Shown here: piece by piece, positions 27,348 to 35,069 of the stretch | How the letters are laid out: each line of letters starts with the position of its first letter | Numbering within the stretch: the first letter of the stretch is position 1 | NCBI GenBank assembly: GCA_000961645.1 | Contig: LADM01000043.1 | Location: 1-35,911, forward strand | Origin: Gammaproteobacteria bacterium BRH_c0 | GTDB lineage: Bacteria; Pseudomonadota; Gammaproteobacteria; Pseudomonadales; Porticoccaceae | Reading direction: 5' to 3' | Length of the DNA: 35,911 bases | Made by a program: the position numbers and the translations under genes | Notes under the pieces: model-generated | Database searches by the model: none | What the model was told of the DNA's origin: nothing | Seen by the model: only the letters and a program-made list of their open reading frames with translations

Positions 27348-28442
27348 ATGGCAAAAGAAACCGGGGCCAAAACTGCGGACTATCAACTGGGCCAGTTTAC
27401 CTATCCACGGGGCTGGCTGATGGTGGCGTCCTCTGCCTCGGTGACCTCTGTCCCCAGCGAAGGACGATTCTTTGGCGAAGATGTGGTCCTCTACCGGGGC
27501 GCCAGCGGCAAGGTGGTGATGCTCGACGCCTACTGCCCCCACATGGGCGCGCACCTGGCGGTGGGTGCCTCTGGCGCCACTGCCCAGCACTGCGTGCAGG
27601 TGGTGGGGGATTCGATCCGCTGCCCCAACCATGGCTGGATTTTTGGCGCCGATGGCAAATGCCAGGAGATTCCCTACTCCGACATCACCATTCCCGACAC
27701 CCTGCGCATCAAGTCCTGGCATGTGGAGGAAACTGGCGGCTGCGTCTTTGTCTGGCACGATGAAGAGGGCGGCGCACCCACCTATGAACTGCCTGCCATC
27801 CCCCAGTGGGACGACCCGCTGTGGATTTGCAGCCCGGTGGAAGAGATGGGCGTGTGGGGCACTCACCCCATGGAGCTGGCTGAACACGGCGTCGACAAGA
27901 TCCACCTCGCCAACGTCCATGGTTCAGACCGGGTGGTGTACCACCAGGTCACTTTTGACAGGCATTGCGCCCAGACCACCAGCCACACCGCGACTCTGTT
28001 GCCGGATGGCGGCGAGTCTGTCGGTGTGACCCATTCGCGCTACACCGGCCCCGGTTTCCTGCGCGCAGAAATGGAAGGGGAGCGCCCCGCCATCCTGCTG
28101 TTTTGCCATACACCCGTTGAAGACGGCCAGGTGCGCAGTTGGCATGCAGTGATGATGAAAGCGCTGGGTGATGTAGTGACCGACGAGGATCGCGCGGCCC
28201 ATGAACAGATTTGCCTGTTTAGCAAGCAGGCGTTCGAGCAGGACCTGCACATCTTCCAGCGCAAGAAACCGTCCCTGCGGCCGGTGCAGATTCCCGGTGA
28301 CCCGCCTTTCCGGCGCTACCGCCAGTGGTATGCACAGTTCTATCAGCCCCGTGCCCAGACCGCCGCAATCCAGCAACAGGCCAACGGCGTGATCGAAACC
28401 GGCGGTATTCACAGCGCGCCCTGGGTTTCCAGCGCGAGCTGA
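27348..28442 (+). CDS. Rieske [2Fe-2S] non-heme iron oxygenase, alpha subunit type
   Basis: This is a 364-residue oxygenase. The Rieske cluster ligands are Cys63, His65, Cys92 and His95 (CPHMGAHL and CPNHGWIF). The mononuclear iron site is likely formed by Asp183, His186 and His191 in ELAEHGVDKIHLANVHG plus a distal acidic residue. Size and layout resemble 3-ketosteroid 9-alpha-hydroxylase (KshA) and cholesterol 7-desaturase-like enzymes more than aromatic-ring dioxygenases; no beta subunit or reductase gene is nearby. The ATG follows GAGGT. A bicupin gene follows after 29 bases, so the two form an operon. The substrate is not determined. Confidence 0.88.
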   Translation: MAKETGAKTADYQLGQFTYPRGWLMVASSASVTSVPSEGRFFGEDVVLYRGASGKVVMLDAYCPHMGAHLAVGASGATAQHCVQVVGDSIRCPNHGWIFGADGKCQEIPYSDITIPDTLRIKSWHVEETGGCVFVWHDEEGGAPTYELPAIPQWDDPLWICSPVEEMGVWGTHPMELAEHGVDKIHLANVHGSDRVVYHQVTFDRHCAQTTSHTATLLPDGGESVGVTHSRYTGPGFLRAEMEGERPAILLFCHTPVEDGQVRSWHAVMMKALGDVVTDEDRAAHEQICLFSKQAFEQDLHIFQRKKPSLRPVQIPGDPPFRRYRQWYAQFYQPRAQTAAIQQQANGVIETGGIHSAPWVSSAS

Positions 28443-28471
28443 TTTTCCCAAACAGATAAAAAGGACACCCC

Positions 28472-29404
28472 ATGTTTAACGGTTACGGCGTACTGGCACT
28501 GGACAGTGACCACCTTGACCTTTCCTATCACCGAGCGGAGGAGTGGCCCGCCCTGACGCCGCTGGGTTCCATCAAGAGTTTTACCTTTGAAATGGGTGAT
28601 CCGGACACGGGTCCGGTTTTCCAGCTGGGGCTGATTGCTCACCTCGATAGCGAACCCCTCGACTGGCCCAACAGCATTGATCCGCCCCACTACCATGGCA
28701 CTGACCAGTTCCGGGTGATTTCCGGCGGCCAGTGGCAGCTGGCGGACAAAACCCTCAATGCCGGTTCGTTCGCCTTTCAGGAATCGGGTCTGCGTTACAG
28801 CGAGCATCCCGGCGCAGGCGGTGCCGCCTGGATCATGCTGGTGCTGGGCGACAAGCGCGGCGCCCGGCCCACCATTCTGCGCGAGGCCCACAAGGACACA
28901 CTGATCAATACCGGCAGCACCAATGACAGGCCGCTCGCTGGCGAAGAAGTCTATCCACACCCGGCGGGCTCCAAGGGGATTGCCGCCATTGCCACCAGCG
29001 AGGGTCCCTGTGAGCGGGGCTACCGTCTGGGCAGCTTCGCTGACCTTGCCCGCCGTCGCGGTGAAAGCAAACTGGCTGTGATAAGCGGAGTCTTTGGCGA
29101 AAAGGACAGCGGCCCGGTGGCGCTGATCATGAAAAGTGGCCCCGACTCTGTGGTGAGTGCTGCCAGCACCAGCGACACTGAGCGGTTTCTGTTGGTGAGT
29201 GGTGGTTCATGCCGGATAGGTGGCAGGGAATACCGTGCCGGTGACATGCGTATCCAGCGCGCCGGCGACAGCTTGCCAGCAATTGTCAGCGGCCCCGAAG
29301 GGCTGGATGCCACCTGTGTGGTGGCGGATCGTCGCGCCGTGGTCGATGTTGAGGGCCCGGAGGGTGAATTTCAGTGGACCTGGGAGGCACGGCTGGAGGA
29401 CTAG
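28472..29404 (+). CDS. bicupin-like protein, unknown function
   Basis: This is a 310-residue cytoplasmic protein with two cupin-like barrels. The first has a metal-site motif DPPHYHGTDQFRVISGG (His73, His75, Gln79 in place of the usual Glu) and a second-half FAFQESG motif. The second (from about residue 195) has ERFLLVSGGSCRIGGREYRAGDMRIQRAGD without the His pair and may be structural. AAGGA precedes the ATG. It sits directly behind the Rieske oxygenase gene, so a role in the same pathway (ring cleavage, isomerisation or sensing) is plausible but unproven. Confidence 0.65.
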   Translation: MFNGYGVLALDSDHLDLSYHRAEEWPALTPLGSIKSFTFEMGDPDTGPVFQLGLIAHLDSEPLDWPNSIDPPHYHGTDQFRVISGGQWQLADKTLNAGSFAFQESGLRYSEHPGAGGAAWIMLVLGDKRGARPTILREAHKDTLINTGSTNDRPLAGEEVYPHPAGSKGIAAIATSEGPCERGYRLGSFADLARRRGESKLAVISGVFGEKDSGPVALIMKSGPDSVVSAASTSDTERFLLVSGGSCRIGGREYRAGDMRIQRAGDSLPAIVSGPEGLDATCVVADRRAVVDVEGPEGEFQWTWEARLED

Positions 29405-29452
29405 CTGTCAATCGTGGCGGGCCGTTTGTTACCAGTCATCGAGTGATGAATT

Positions 29453-30109
29453 TTAATTGCGGGCTTGTCCAGTATTTTGCAGCGCCCCGCAGGCGATGCT
29501 TATGGCGGTCTCCAGTATCTCGGCTGCGCTGCCGGGCAGGGATTTGCCTTCCGGCTGGTGGGCTGCGCCCCGCGCCGCGCGGTCGATTGTGTGCAGCGCC
29601 TGGATCAGCAGGGCGCTGACCAGACTGTAGCGAATGGCAAAATCCCGGGGTTCCAGGCTAGTGATGCTGGCGAGCAATTCCCTGACCTCGGTGGCGGTAG
29701 CAAAGTTGCTTGAGCTGAACCAGACATCCCCAGCCAGGGGCGTATCCAGCATTCGCTCGGCAAAGCGGGCATAGGCGTGCAATCCACGCTCATCGACTTC
29801 CAGATACACCGGATGGATAAAGGCGTGGAGCAGATTGCGCACAGTGACTGCACCCTCAGCCTTGATGCCATCAAGCAGCTCCCGGCGCCGCGCCCCAATC
29901 CGCTCCAGGCGGTCATCAAAAATGGCCCGCACCAGGTTTTCCTTGTTGCCAAAATGGTACTGAACCGCGTATTTGTTGCCCTGGCCCGCGCTTCTGGCGA
30001 TTTCCACCAGGGAGACATTGTCGTAGCCCTGTTCGCCAATCAGGCGCTCGGCCTCTGCCATCAGACGCAGGGCGGGCTTTTTCCAGGGGCTGTCAGCGGA
30101 TGTGGCCAT
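29453..30109 (-). CDS. TetR family transcriptional regulator
   Basis: This is a 218-residue repressor-type regulator. The N-terminal helix-turn-helix is at about residues 12-60 (ALRLMAEAERLIGEQGYDNVSLVEIARSAGQGNKYAVQYHFGNKENLVRAIFDDRLERI). The remainder is a helical ligand-binding domain without a recognised ligand. It is divergent from the arylsulfatase gene, and a perfect 39-bp palindrome lies in the gap. It converges with the bicupin gene. Control of the sulfatase-dehydrogenase unit and of itself is the simplest reading; control of the Rieske unit is also possible. Confidence 0.93.
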   Translation of the reverse strand: MATSADSPWKKPALRLMAEAERLIGEQGYDNVSLVEIARSAGQGNKYAVQYHFGNKENLVRAIFDDRLERIGARRRELLDGIKAEGAVTVRNLLHAFIHPVYLEVDERGLHAYARFAERMLDTPLAGDVWFSSSNFATATEVRELLASITSLEPRDFAIRYSLVSALLIQALHTIDRAARGAAHQPEGKSLPGSAAEILETAISIACGALQNTGQARN

Positions 30110-30145
30110 GGATGACTCTGGGGTGTATTGACTGGCGGGAGTATA

Positions 30146-30184
30146 ACAGCCAATATTAAGTAGCTATTACTTAATATTGGCTGT
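30146..30184. promoter_or_regulatory. perfect 17-5-17 palindromic operator between TetR and sulfatase genes
   Basis: ACAGCCAATATTAAGTA (30146-30162), spacer GCTAT, and its exact reverse complement TACTTAATATTGGCTGT (30168-30184). It lies 37 bases before the TetR gene start and 62 bases before the sulfatase start. TetR family operators are often such palindromes in the divergent gap, so this is the probable binding site. Confidence 0.8.
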
Positions 30185-30245
30185 CTGCCCCATTCTGAAA
30201 GCGGCGACTGCTGACCTGATAATAAAACACCCGAAGGTGAAGTTG

Positions 30246-31898
30246 ATGCCCCTGTTCAAACCATTTCTATGCGCCCTGCTTGCCCTGTCCTGCTTCTTGC
30301 TGTCATTAGCGCACGCAGATGAAGCTACTGTGCGACCGAATGTTGTCCTGATTGTTGCCGACGATATGGGCTATTCCGACATCGGCGCCTTTGGCAGTGA
30401 AATTGCCACGCCCCATCTGGATACCCTGGCGGCCAGTGGGGTGAAATTGACCAATTTTCACGCCGCGCCCACCTGCTCGCCGACAAGATCCATGCTCTTG
30501 ACGGGCACGGACAACCACACCGCCGGGGTCGGCGCCATGGCTGAGGTGCCGCGGCCAGAGCTGGCAGGGCGCTACGGTTACGAGGGCAAGATCACCGATC
30601 GGGTGGCAACCATTGCCGAGCGCTTCAGGGCGGCGGGCTACAGCACCATCATGACGGGCAAATGGCACCTGGGCATGACGGCGGAGAGCATCCCTTCCAG
30701 CCGCGGGTTTGATAAAAGCTTTGCCCTGTTGCAGGGCGGCCACAATCACTACGGCAACAGCGGGTTCGGCCAGGCCAGCGAAGGCCCCATGGCGGCCACC
30801 TATATGGATGACGGGGTGCGCGTCGATGTACCCGCCAGCTTCTATTCGTCGGATTTCTTCACCACCAAGCTGGTCGAAAAAATTGATGCGGCGGGGGCTG
30901 AGAAGCCATTTTTTGCCTTCCTGTCCTTTACTGCGCCCCATTCACCTCTACAGGCACCCAAATCACTGGTGCGCAAATACCAGGGTAAATACGACACTGG
31001 CTGGGCACAGATCCGCGCTGAGCGCGTTGCCCGTATGAAGGCCATGGGATTGATTGGCGATAATGCCGTTTTCGATGGCATGGAGCCGACGCCCCAGAGC
31101 TGGGAAACTCTCAACGAGGAAGAGCGCCGCATCGCGGCCCGAAACATGGAGGTCTACGCTGCCATGATCGAGCGGCTGGACTGGAATGTGGGTGTGCTGA
31201 GGGAACATCTGAAAGCTACGGGGCGCGATAAAAACACGATCTTCCTGTTTATCTCCGATAACGGCCCGGCGGGACAGGTTGCCGAGGATTATATGGTCGT
31301 GCCCAGTGTGCAGGAGCGCTTAAAGAGCGCCAACAATGCCATGGGTAATAGGGGCGGGCCCACATCCTATGTCTTTTATGGCGCCCACTGGGCCTCGGCA
31401 GGCTCGGCGCCTTTCCGCTTGCACAAGGGTTTTGTCACCGATGGCGGCACCCGTGTTCCCGCCATTATCAGCGGCGCCGGTATCGAGCGGGGCGGTGAGC
31501 AGAGCGCTGCCCGCGCCACGGTGATGGATGTGGTGCCCACCTTGCTGGACCTGACCGGCATCGAGGCCGTCAACAGGGTCGATGGCCGCGAGGTTGCGGC
31601 GATCCGCGGGCGCTCCATGGTGCCGGTGCTGAAGGGTGAGGCCGAGGTGGTGCATCCCGCTGATGAAGCGATCAGCTTTGAATTGCACGGCCAGCGCACG
31701 GTGGTGCGAGGTGACTGGAAGCTGCTGTCTATGCCCGCGCCGATCGGCACGGGGAGCTGGCAATTATTTGATCTGGCCAGCGACCCCGCTGAGCGCCTGG
31801 ATGTGAGCGGCCAGCACCCCGAGATTGTGGCGCAGCTGAGTAATGAGTGGGATAGCTATGCAACCCAAACCCAGGTGATTGTGGCGCCAGCCCATTAG
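30246..31898 (+). CDS. exported arylsulfatase
   Basis: This is a 550-residue type I sulfatase of the alkaline phosphatase superfamily, close in layout to Pseudomonas aeruginosa AtsA. The signal peptide MPLFKPFLCALLALSCFLLSLAHA suggests periplasmic action. The formylglycine site is Cys77 in C-S-P-T-R81. Metal and active-site motifs follow: VADDMGYSDIG (Asp39, Asp40), TGKWHLG, FTAPHSP and ISDNGPAG. ATG 30246 has GAAGGTGA upstream; the frame is open to 30177 but that extension runs through the operator. A Cys-type enzyme needs a formylglycine-generating enzyme encoded elsewhere. The next gene starts 31 bases later, so they form an operon. Confidence 0.93.
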   Translation: MPLFKPFLCALLALSCFLLSLAHADEATVRPNVVLIVADDMGYSDIGAFGSEIATPHLDTLAASGVKLTNFHAAPTCSPTRSMLLTGTDNHTAGVGAMAEVPRPELAGRYGYEGKITDRVATIAERFRAAGYSTIMTGKWHLGMTAESIPSSRGFDKSFALLQGGHNHYGNSGFGQASEGPMAATYMDDGVRVDVPASFYSSDFFTTKLVEKIDAAGAEKPFFAFLSFTAPHSPLQAPKSLVRKYQGKYDTGWAQIRAERVARMKAMGLIGDNAVFDGMEPTPQSWETLNEEERRIAARNMEVYAAMIERLDWNVGVLREHLKATGRDKNTIFLFISDNGPAGQVAEDYMVVPSVQERLKSANNAMGNRGGPTSYVFYGAHWASAGSAPFRLHKGFVTDGGTRVPAIISGAGIERGGEQSAARATVMDVVPTLLDLTGIEAVNRVDGREVAAIRGRSMVPVLKGEAEVVHPADEAISFELHGQRTVVRGDWKLLSMPAPIGTGSWQLFDLASDPAERLDVSGQHPEIVAQLSNEWDSYATQTQVIVAPAH

Positions 31899-31929
31899 GC
31901 TGGCGTTGACTGAAGAGGAGAATCAAGCG

Positions 31930-32946
31930 ATGCAACTGGTCAACATACACGGCGCCAACGATGTACGGGTGGACGAAGTGGCGAAGCCCGCCATTGGTCC
32001 CGGCGATGTGCTGCTGAGGATCAACGCCTGCGGTATTTGTGGCAGTGACCTCACCTTCGCCCGATACGGCGTGCAGCGCCAGGGCGGCGGCGAGTGGCCC
32101 CTCGGTCACGAGGCCGTGGGCACGGTTATCGAAGCCGGTGCTGCTGTGGAGGGCTTGCCAGTGGGTTCGAAAGTGCTGATCAACCCCATGGGGGCGCTGG
32201 ACAACATCATTGGCAACGGCGGTTCGGAAGGCGCTTTCGGCGACTATCTGCTGGTGCGGGGTGCAAAAAAAGATCAGCACCTGCTGCCGGTACCGGAGGG
32301 CCTGGCGCCGGAAATTGCCGCCCTTGCCGAGCCGCTGGCTGTGGCCCTTCACGGCGTCAACCAGGCGGATCTGCAGCCGGGCGAGAAGGTGGTGGTCTAT
32401 GGCGCCGGCCCCATTGGCCTCGGTGCGGTATTCTGGTTAAAGCGTCGCGGGGTAAAGGATATTGTTTCCGTCGACCTGTCCGATGCCCGCCTCGAACGGG
32501 CCAGGGCCCTGGGCGCTGATCACACTATCAACCCCGGCTCCCAGGATCTGAAACAGGTACTGCTGGCTGTGCACGGCGAAGCGGGTCAGATGTTTGGCGA
32601 CTCGACAGTCGGCACCGATGTATTTATGGATATGGCCGGTGCGCCGGTGCTGCTGGAACAGACCATCGCCATGGGCAAGTATCGCAGTCGCATCGTCCTC
32701 ACCGCTGTATATCACGAGCCGGTGGCCCTCAATCTCGAGGGCCTGCTGATTCGCGAGATGACCTTCAAGGCCGCTGTCGGTTACCCGACGGAACTGACAG
32801 AAGCGCTGCACACTCTGGGGGAAATCAGTCCCGAGGAGATACGCCCTTACACCAGCCACCGTTTTGACTTTCGCGATTTCCCCAAGGCTTTTGAAACGGC
32901 CATGGATCGCAACAGCGGCAAGGTGATGGTGGTGATGACGGACTGA
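31930..32946 (+). CDS. zinc-type medium-chain alcohol dehydrogenase
   Basis: This is a 338-residue NAD(P)-dependent dehydrogenase. The catalytic zinc ligands are Cys37 (CGICGSD), His60-Glu61 (GHEAVG) and the conserved ALAEP. The Rossmann motif is VVVYGAGPIGLGAV. The four-Cys structural zinc loop typical of many relatives is absent here (INPMGALDNIIGNGGSEGAFGDYLLV), as in some sorbitol or crotonyl-type branches. AGAGGAG precedes ATG 31930. It shares an operon with the sulfatase, which suggests it oxidises the alcohol released from a sulfate ester; this is inference. Confidence 0.88.
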   Translation: MQLVNIHGANDVRVDEVAKPAIGPGDVLLRINACGICGSDLTFARYGVQRQGGGEWPLGHEAVGTVIEAGAAVEGLPVGSKVLINPMGALDNIIGNGGSEGAFGDYLLVRGAKKDQHLLPVPEGLAPEIAALAEPLAVALHGVNQADLQPGEKVVVYGAGPIGLGAVFWLKRRGVKDIVSVDLSDARLERARALGADHTINPGSQDLKQVLLAVHGEAGQMFGDSTVGTDVFMDMAGAPVLLEQTIAMGKYRSRIVLTAVYHEPVALNLEGLLIREMTFKAAVGYPTELTEALHTLGEISPEEIRPYTSHRFDFRDFPKAFETAMDRNSGKVMVVMTD

Positions 32947-32962
32947 CCGACGGGCAGTAAAG

Positions 32963-34045
32963 CTACTCCATCAAGCCTTGCCGTCTACCGATACCGCTTT
33001 CCTCTGTCGCCAGCAATGCCTGGACTTTTTGTTGTTCGTCAATGGCAGCCAGGAGTGCCTCAAAACGTGGATCGCGGAGCCGGGCGATGGCCAGTTTCAC
33101 CTCGCGCCGGGCGGCAGCATAGTCCCCCTGCTCGAAGGCCTGATACCCCAGCATATAGTGGTAAAAGGGGTTGCTCTGGCGATAGAAGGCCACCCTGCTC
33201 TGCAGCTGCTCGGCGAGGGCGGTTTTACCCTGCTGCTGGTAGAGCCGTTGCAGACCACTGAGGGCGGGCAGCTGTTCGCCACTGTGCTGCAGGGCCTGCA
33301 GCCAGGCGGCTTCGGCGGCGAGATCATCCTGCTGGTTGCGGTAGAAGGCAGCCAGATTGGACCAGATATGGGAGATATGGGGCGCCAGCTCCAGGGCGCG
33401 GCGCAGGTGCGCATAGGCACGGGGCAGGTTGCCCGCGATCAGTGCTTCGGCCCCCAGGTTGTTGTGGTATTCGGCAAGGGCTTCGGCATCGGTTAACAGC
33501 GCGCGGCCATGATCCTGCTGCACACCCCGGCCACCCAGTTCTACCTCCATCACCCTGTCATGACGGAACAGCGCCACGGAATTAATGTGCAGGTTGAAGA
33601 CCGCCGTGTTGTGGCGCAGGTTCCATTCCGGTGGCATGTCTACGCGCTGGAAGCGGGTATCAAATCCCGCTGCGCGGCCGATAGCCACTACCATGGCGGC
33701 CAGGCTCAGGCAGTTGCCCCGTTGCTGCTGGTAGGACTGGGAGGCGTTTAATGTGGTGGTTGCGTCATAGCTGAAACCGCCGGGGCTGGCGCGCAGCAGG
33801 GCGCTGATCATGGCGACAAAATTGTCGCTATTATTGCCGCCAGCGGCATGTTCAGCGGCGAAAGCTGCCATGGCGGGGTCAGTCTCCAGCCACTGGCTGT
33901 CGTCGACAGGTTCAGGGGCAGCAAAGGCCAGGCGTTCGCCCGACAGCAAAACATGGGTATCCAGTGCGGCAGCGGGCAAGGGCTGCCGGTGCCCGGCACA
34001 TGCCGATACGAGTAAAACCGCCAGCACGATCATCCAGCGGCCCAT
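32963..34045 (-). CDS. transglutaminase-like lipoprotein with TPR repeats
   Basis: This is a 360-residue predicted lipoprotein: MGRWMIVLAVLLVSACAG has the lipobox VSAC with Cys16. The middle region has a transglutaminase/cysteine protease-like core with QQQRGNCLSLAAMVVAIGRAAGF (Cys112) and a later histidine segment (RHNTAVFNLHIN). Residues about 190-345 form TPR repeats (YHNNLGAEALIAGNLPRAYAHLRRALELAPHISHIWSNLAAFYRNQ and following). The cellular role is unknown; relatives occur as envelope proteins. It converges on the dehydrogenase gene with only 16 bases between them. Confidence 0.8.
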   Translation of the reverse strand: MGRWMIVLAVLLVSACAGHRQPLPAAALDTHVLLSGERLAFAAPEPVDDSQWLETDPAMAAFAAEHAAGGNNSDNFVAMISALLRASPGGFSYDATTTLNASQSYQQQRGNCLSLAAMVVAIGRAAGFDTRFQRVDMPPEWNLRHNTAVFNLHINSVALFRHDRVMEVELGGRGVQQDHGRALLTDAEALAEYHNNLGAEALIAGNLPRAYAHLRRALELAPHISHIWSNLAAFYRNQQDDLAAEAAWLQALQHSGEQLPALSGLQRLYQQQGKTALAEQLQSRVAFYRQSNPFYHYMLGYQAFEQGDYAAARREVKLAIARLRDPRFEALLAAIDEQQKVQALLATEESGIGRRQGLME

Positions 34046-34257
34046 GGCCTGATTCCTGTGCTATGCACATTGATAATGTCACTATCAGTGTAGACCAGCC
34101 GTTGTGGGGGTGAGTAAATGTCGGCTCAGGGAGAGGACATTGGTAGCGTGCACTGATTGACAGTGCCGGGCTTTTCAGCAAAAGTGCGGAACACGTTGTG
34201 CGCCATCCCGATCATTATAATCATGCCAACAGGCAGTCCGCTGCGGAGCGTTTAGCA

Positions 34258-34662
34258 ATGAGTACAGAGACCAACAAGCGTATTGTGCGTCAGTTGTTGC
34301 AGGACATTTCCGACTGGAATATCCCGGCCATCATGGACAGTCTGGCCGATGACGCCACCTGGTGGGTGGCGGGCAATTTGCCTGGTTCCGGCACCTTTTC
34401 CAAGCAGCAGATGGGCGAGGTTTTCCAGTTGATGAGTACCACCCTGATGCCCGACGGCCTCAATATCACCCTCGACCATGCCGTGGCAGAAGGGGATTTT
34501 GTCGCCGCAGAAGGCCACTCCGATGCGCGCCTGCCCAACGGCCAGAGCTACAGCAACCAGTACCACTGGGTGTTTGAACTGCGCGATGGCAAGGTGCTGC
34601 GTGCCAGGGAATACCTGGACACCCATTTGATGAAAGAAACCGCCGAGTCAATGGCGGGCTAG
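34258..34662 (+). CDS. SnoaL-like (NTF2 superfamily) protein
   Basis: This is a 134-residue protein with the cone-shaped NTF2-like fold: TNKRIVRQLLQDISDWNIPAIMDSLADDATWWVAGN, then GTFSKQQMGEVFQLM, FVAAEGHSDARLPNGQSYSNQYHWVFELRDGKVLRAREYLDTH. Members are isomerases, ester hydrolases or ligand binders; nothing here fixes the activity. ATG 34258 has GGAG upstream (34244-34247); an in-frame ATG-type start at 34198 adds an unrelated leader. It is divergent from the transglutaminase-like gene and 26 bases upstream of the next small gene. Confidence 0.85.
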   Translation: MSTETNKRIVRQLLQDISDWNIPAIMDSLADDATWWVAGNLPGSGTFSKQQMGEVFQLMSTTLMPDGLNITLDHAVAEGDFVAAEGHSDARLPNGQSYSNQYHWVFELRDGKVLRAREYLDTHLMKETAESMAG

Positions 34663-34688
34663 CAACGCACTGATCCGGAACTGAAGCG

Positions 34689-34988
34689 ATGGCGACACTG
34701 GATGCGGAAGGGCGAAAGGAGCGGGGCAGAAAAGCCCGGCAAAAAGCCCTTGAAAATATCCGCGCCAAAAATGCCGTGCGCAATGCCATGATCGTCAAGG
34801 CCTACAAGTTTCGCGCCGCGCTTGCCCAGCCAAAGAAAGATAATCTCGAAGCGCTGGCCTGGCTGCAGTCCCAGGGCAAGGGGGTAAACCCGTACCCCAC
34901 TGAAGCGCCGCTGCATTTCCTGGCGCGGGTGACCGGACTCACCCAGAAGCAGTTGCGCAGGATTATCAGGGAGCATATCGATATCTAA
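34689..34988 (+). CDS. small basic protein, unknown function
   Basis: This 99-residue protein is not recognised. The first 35 residues are rich in Arg, Lys and Ala (EGRKERGRKARQKALENIRAKNAVRNAMIVK). The C-terminus LHFLARVTGLTQKQLRRIIREHIDI looks like a helix-turn-helix or other small helical unit. Together they suggest a nucleic-acid contact, but this is only a composition argument. It lies 26 bases after the SnoaL-like gene on the same strand and may be co-transcribed. Codon use resembles the neighbours, so it is probably real. Confidence 0.6.
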   Translation: MATLDAEGRKERGRKARQKALENIRAKNAVRNAMIVKAYKFRAALAQPKKDNLEALAWLQSQGKGVNPYPTEAPLHFLARVTGLTQKQLRRIIREHIDI

Positions 34989-35069
34989 CGACACGGAGTT
35001 TATGCCGTGTCCTGGTCAGTCAGCATCTTCAACCCCCTGTTATGAAAAGTCCGGAGCTACGTTGTCGCC

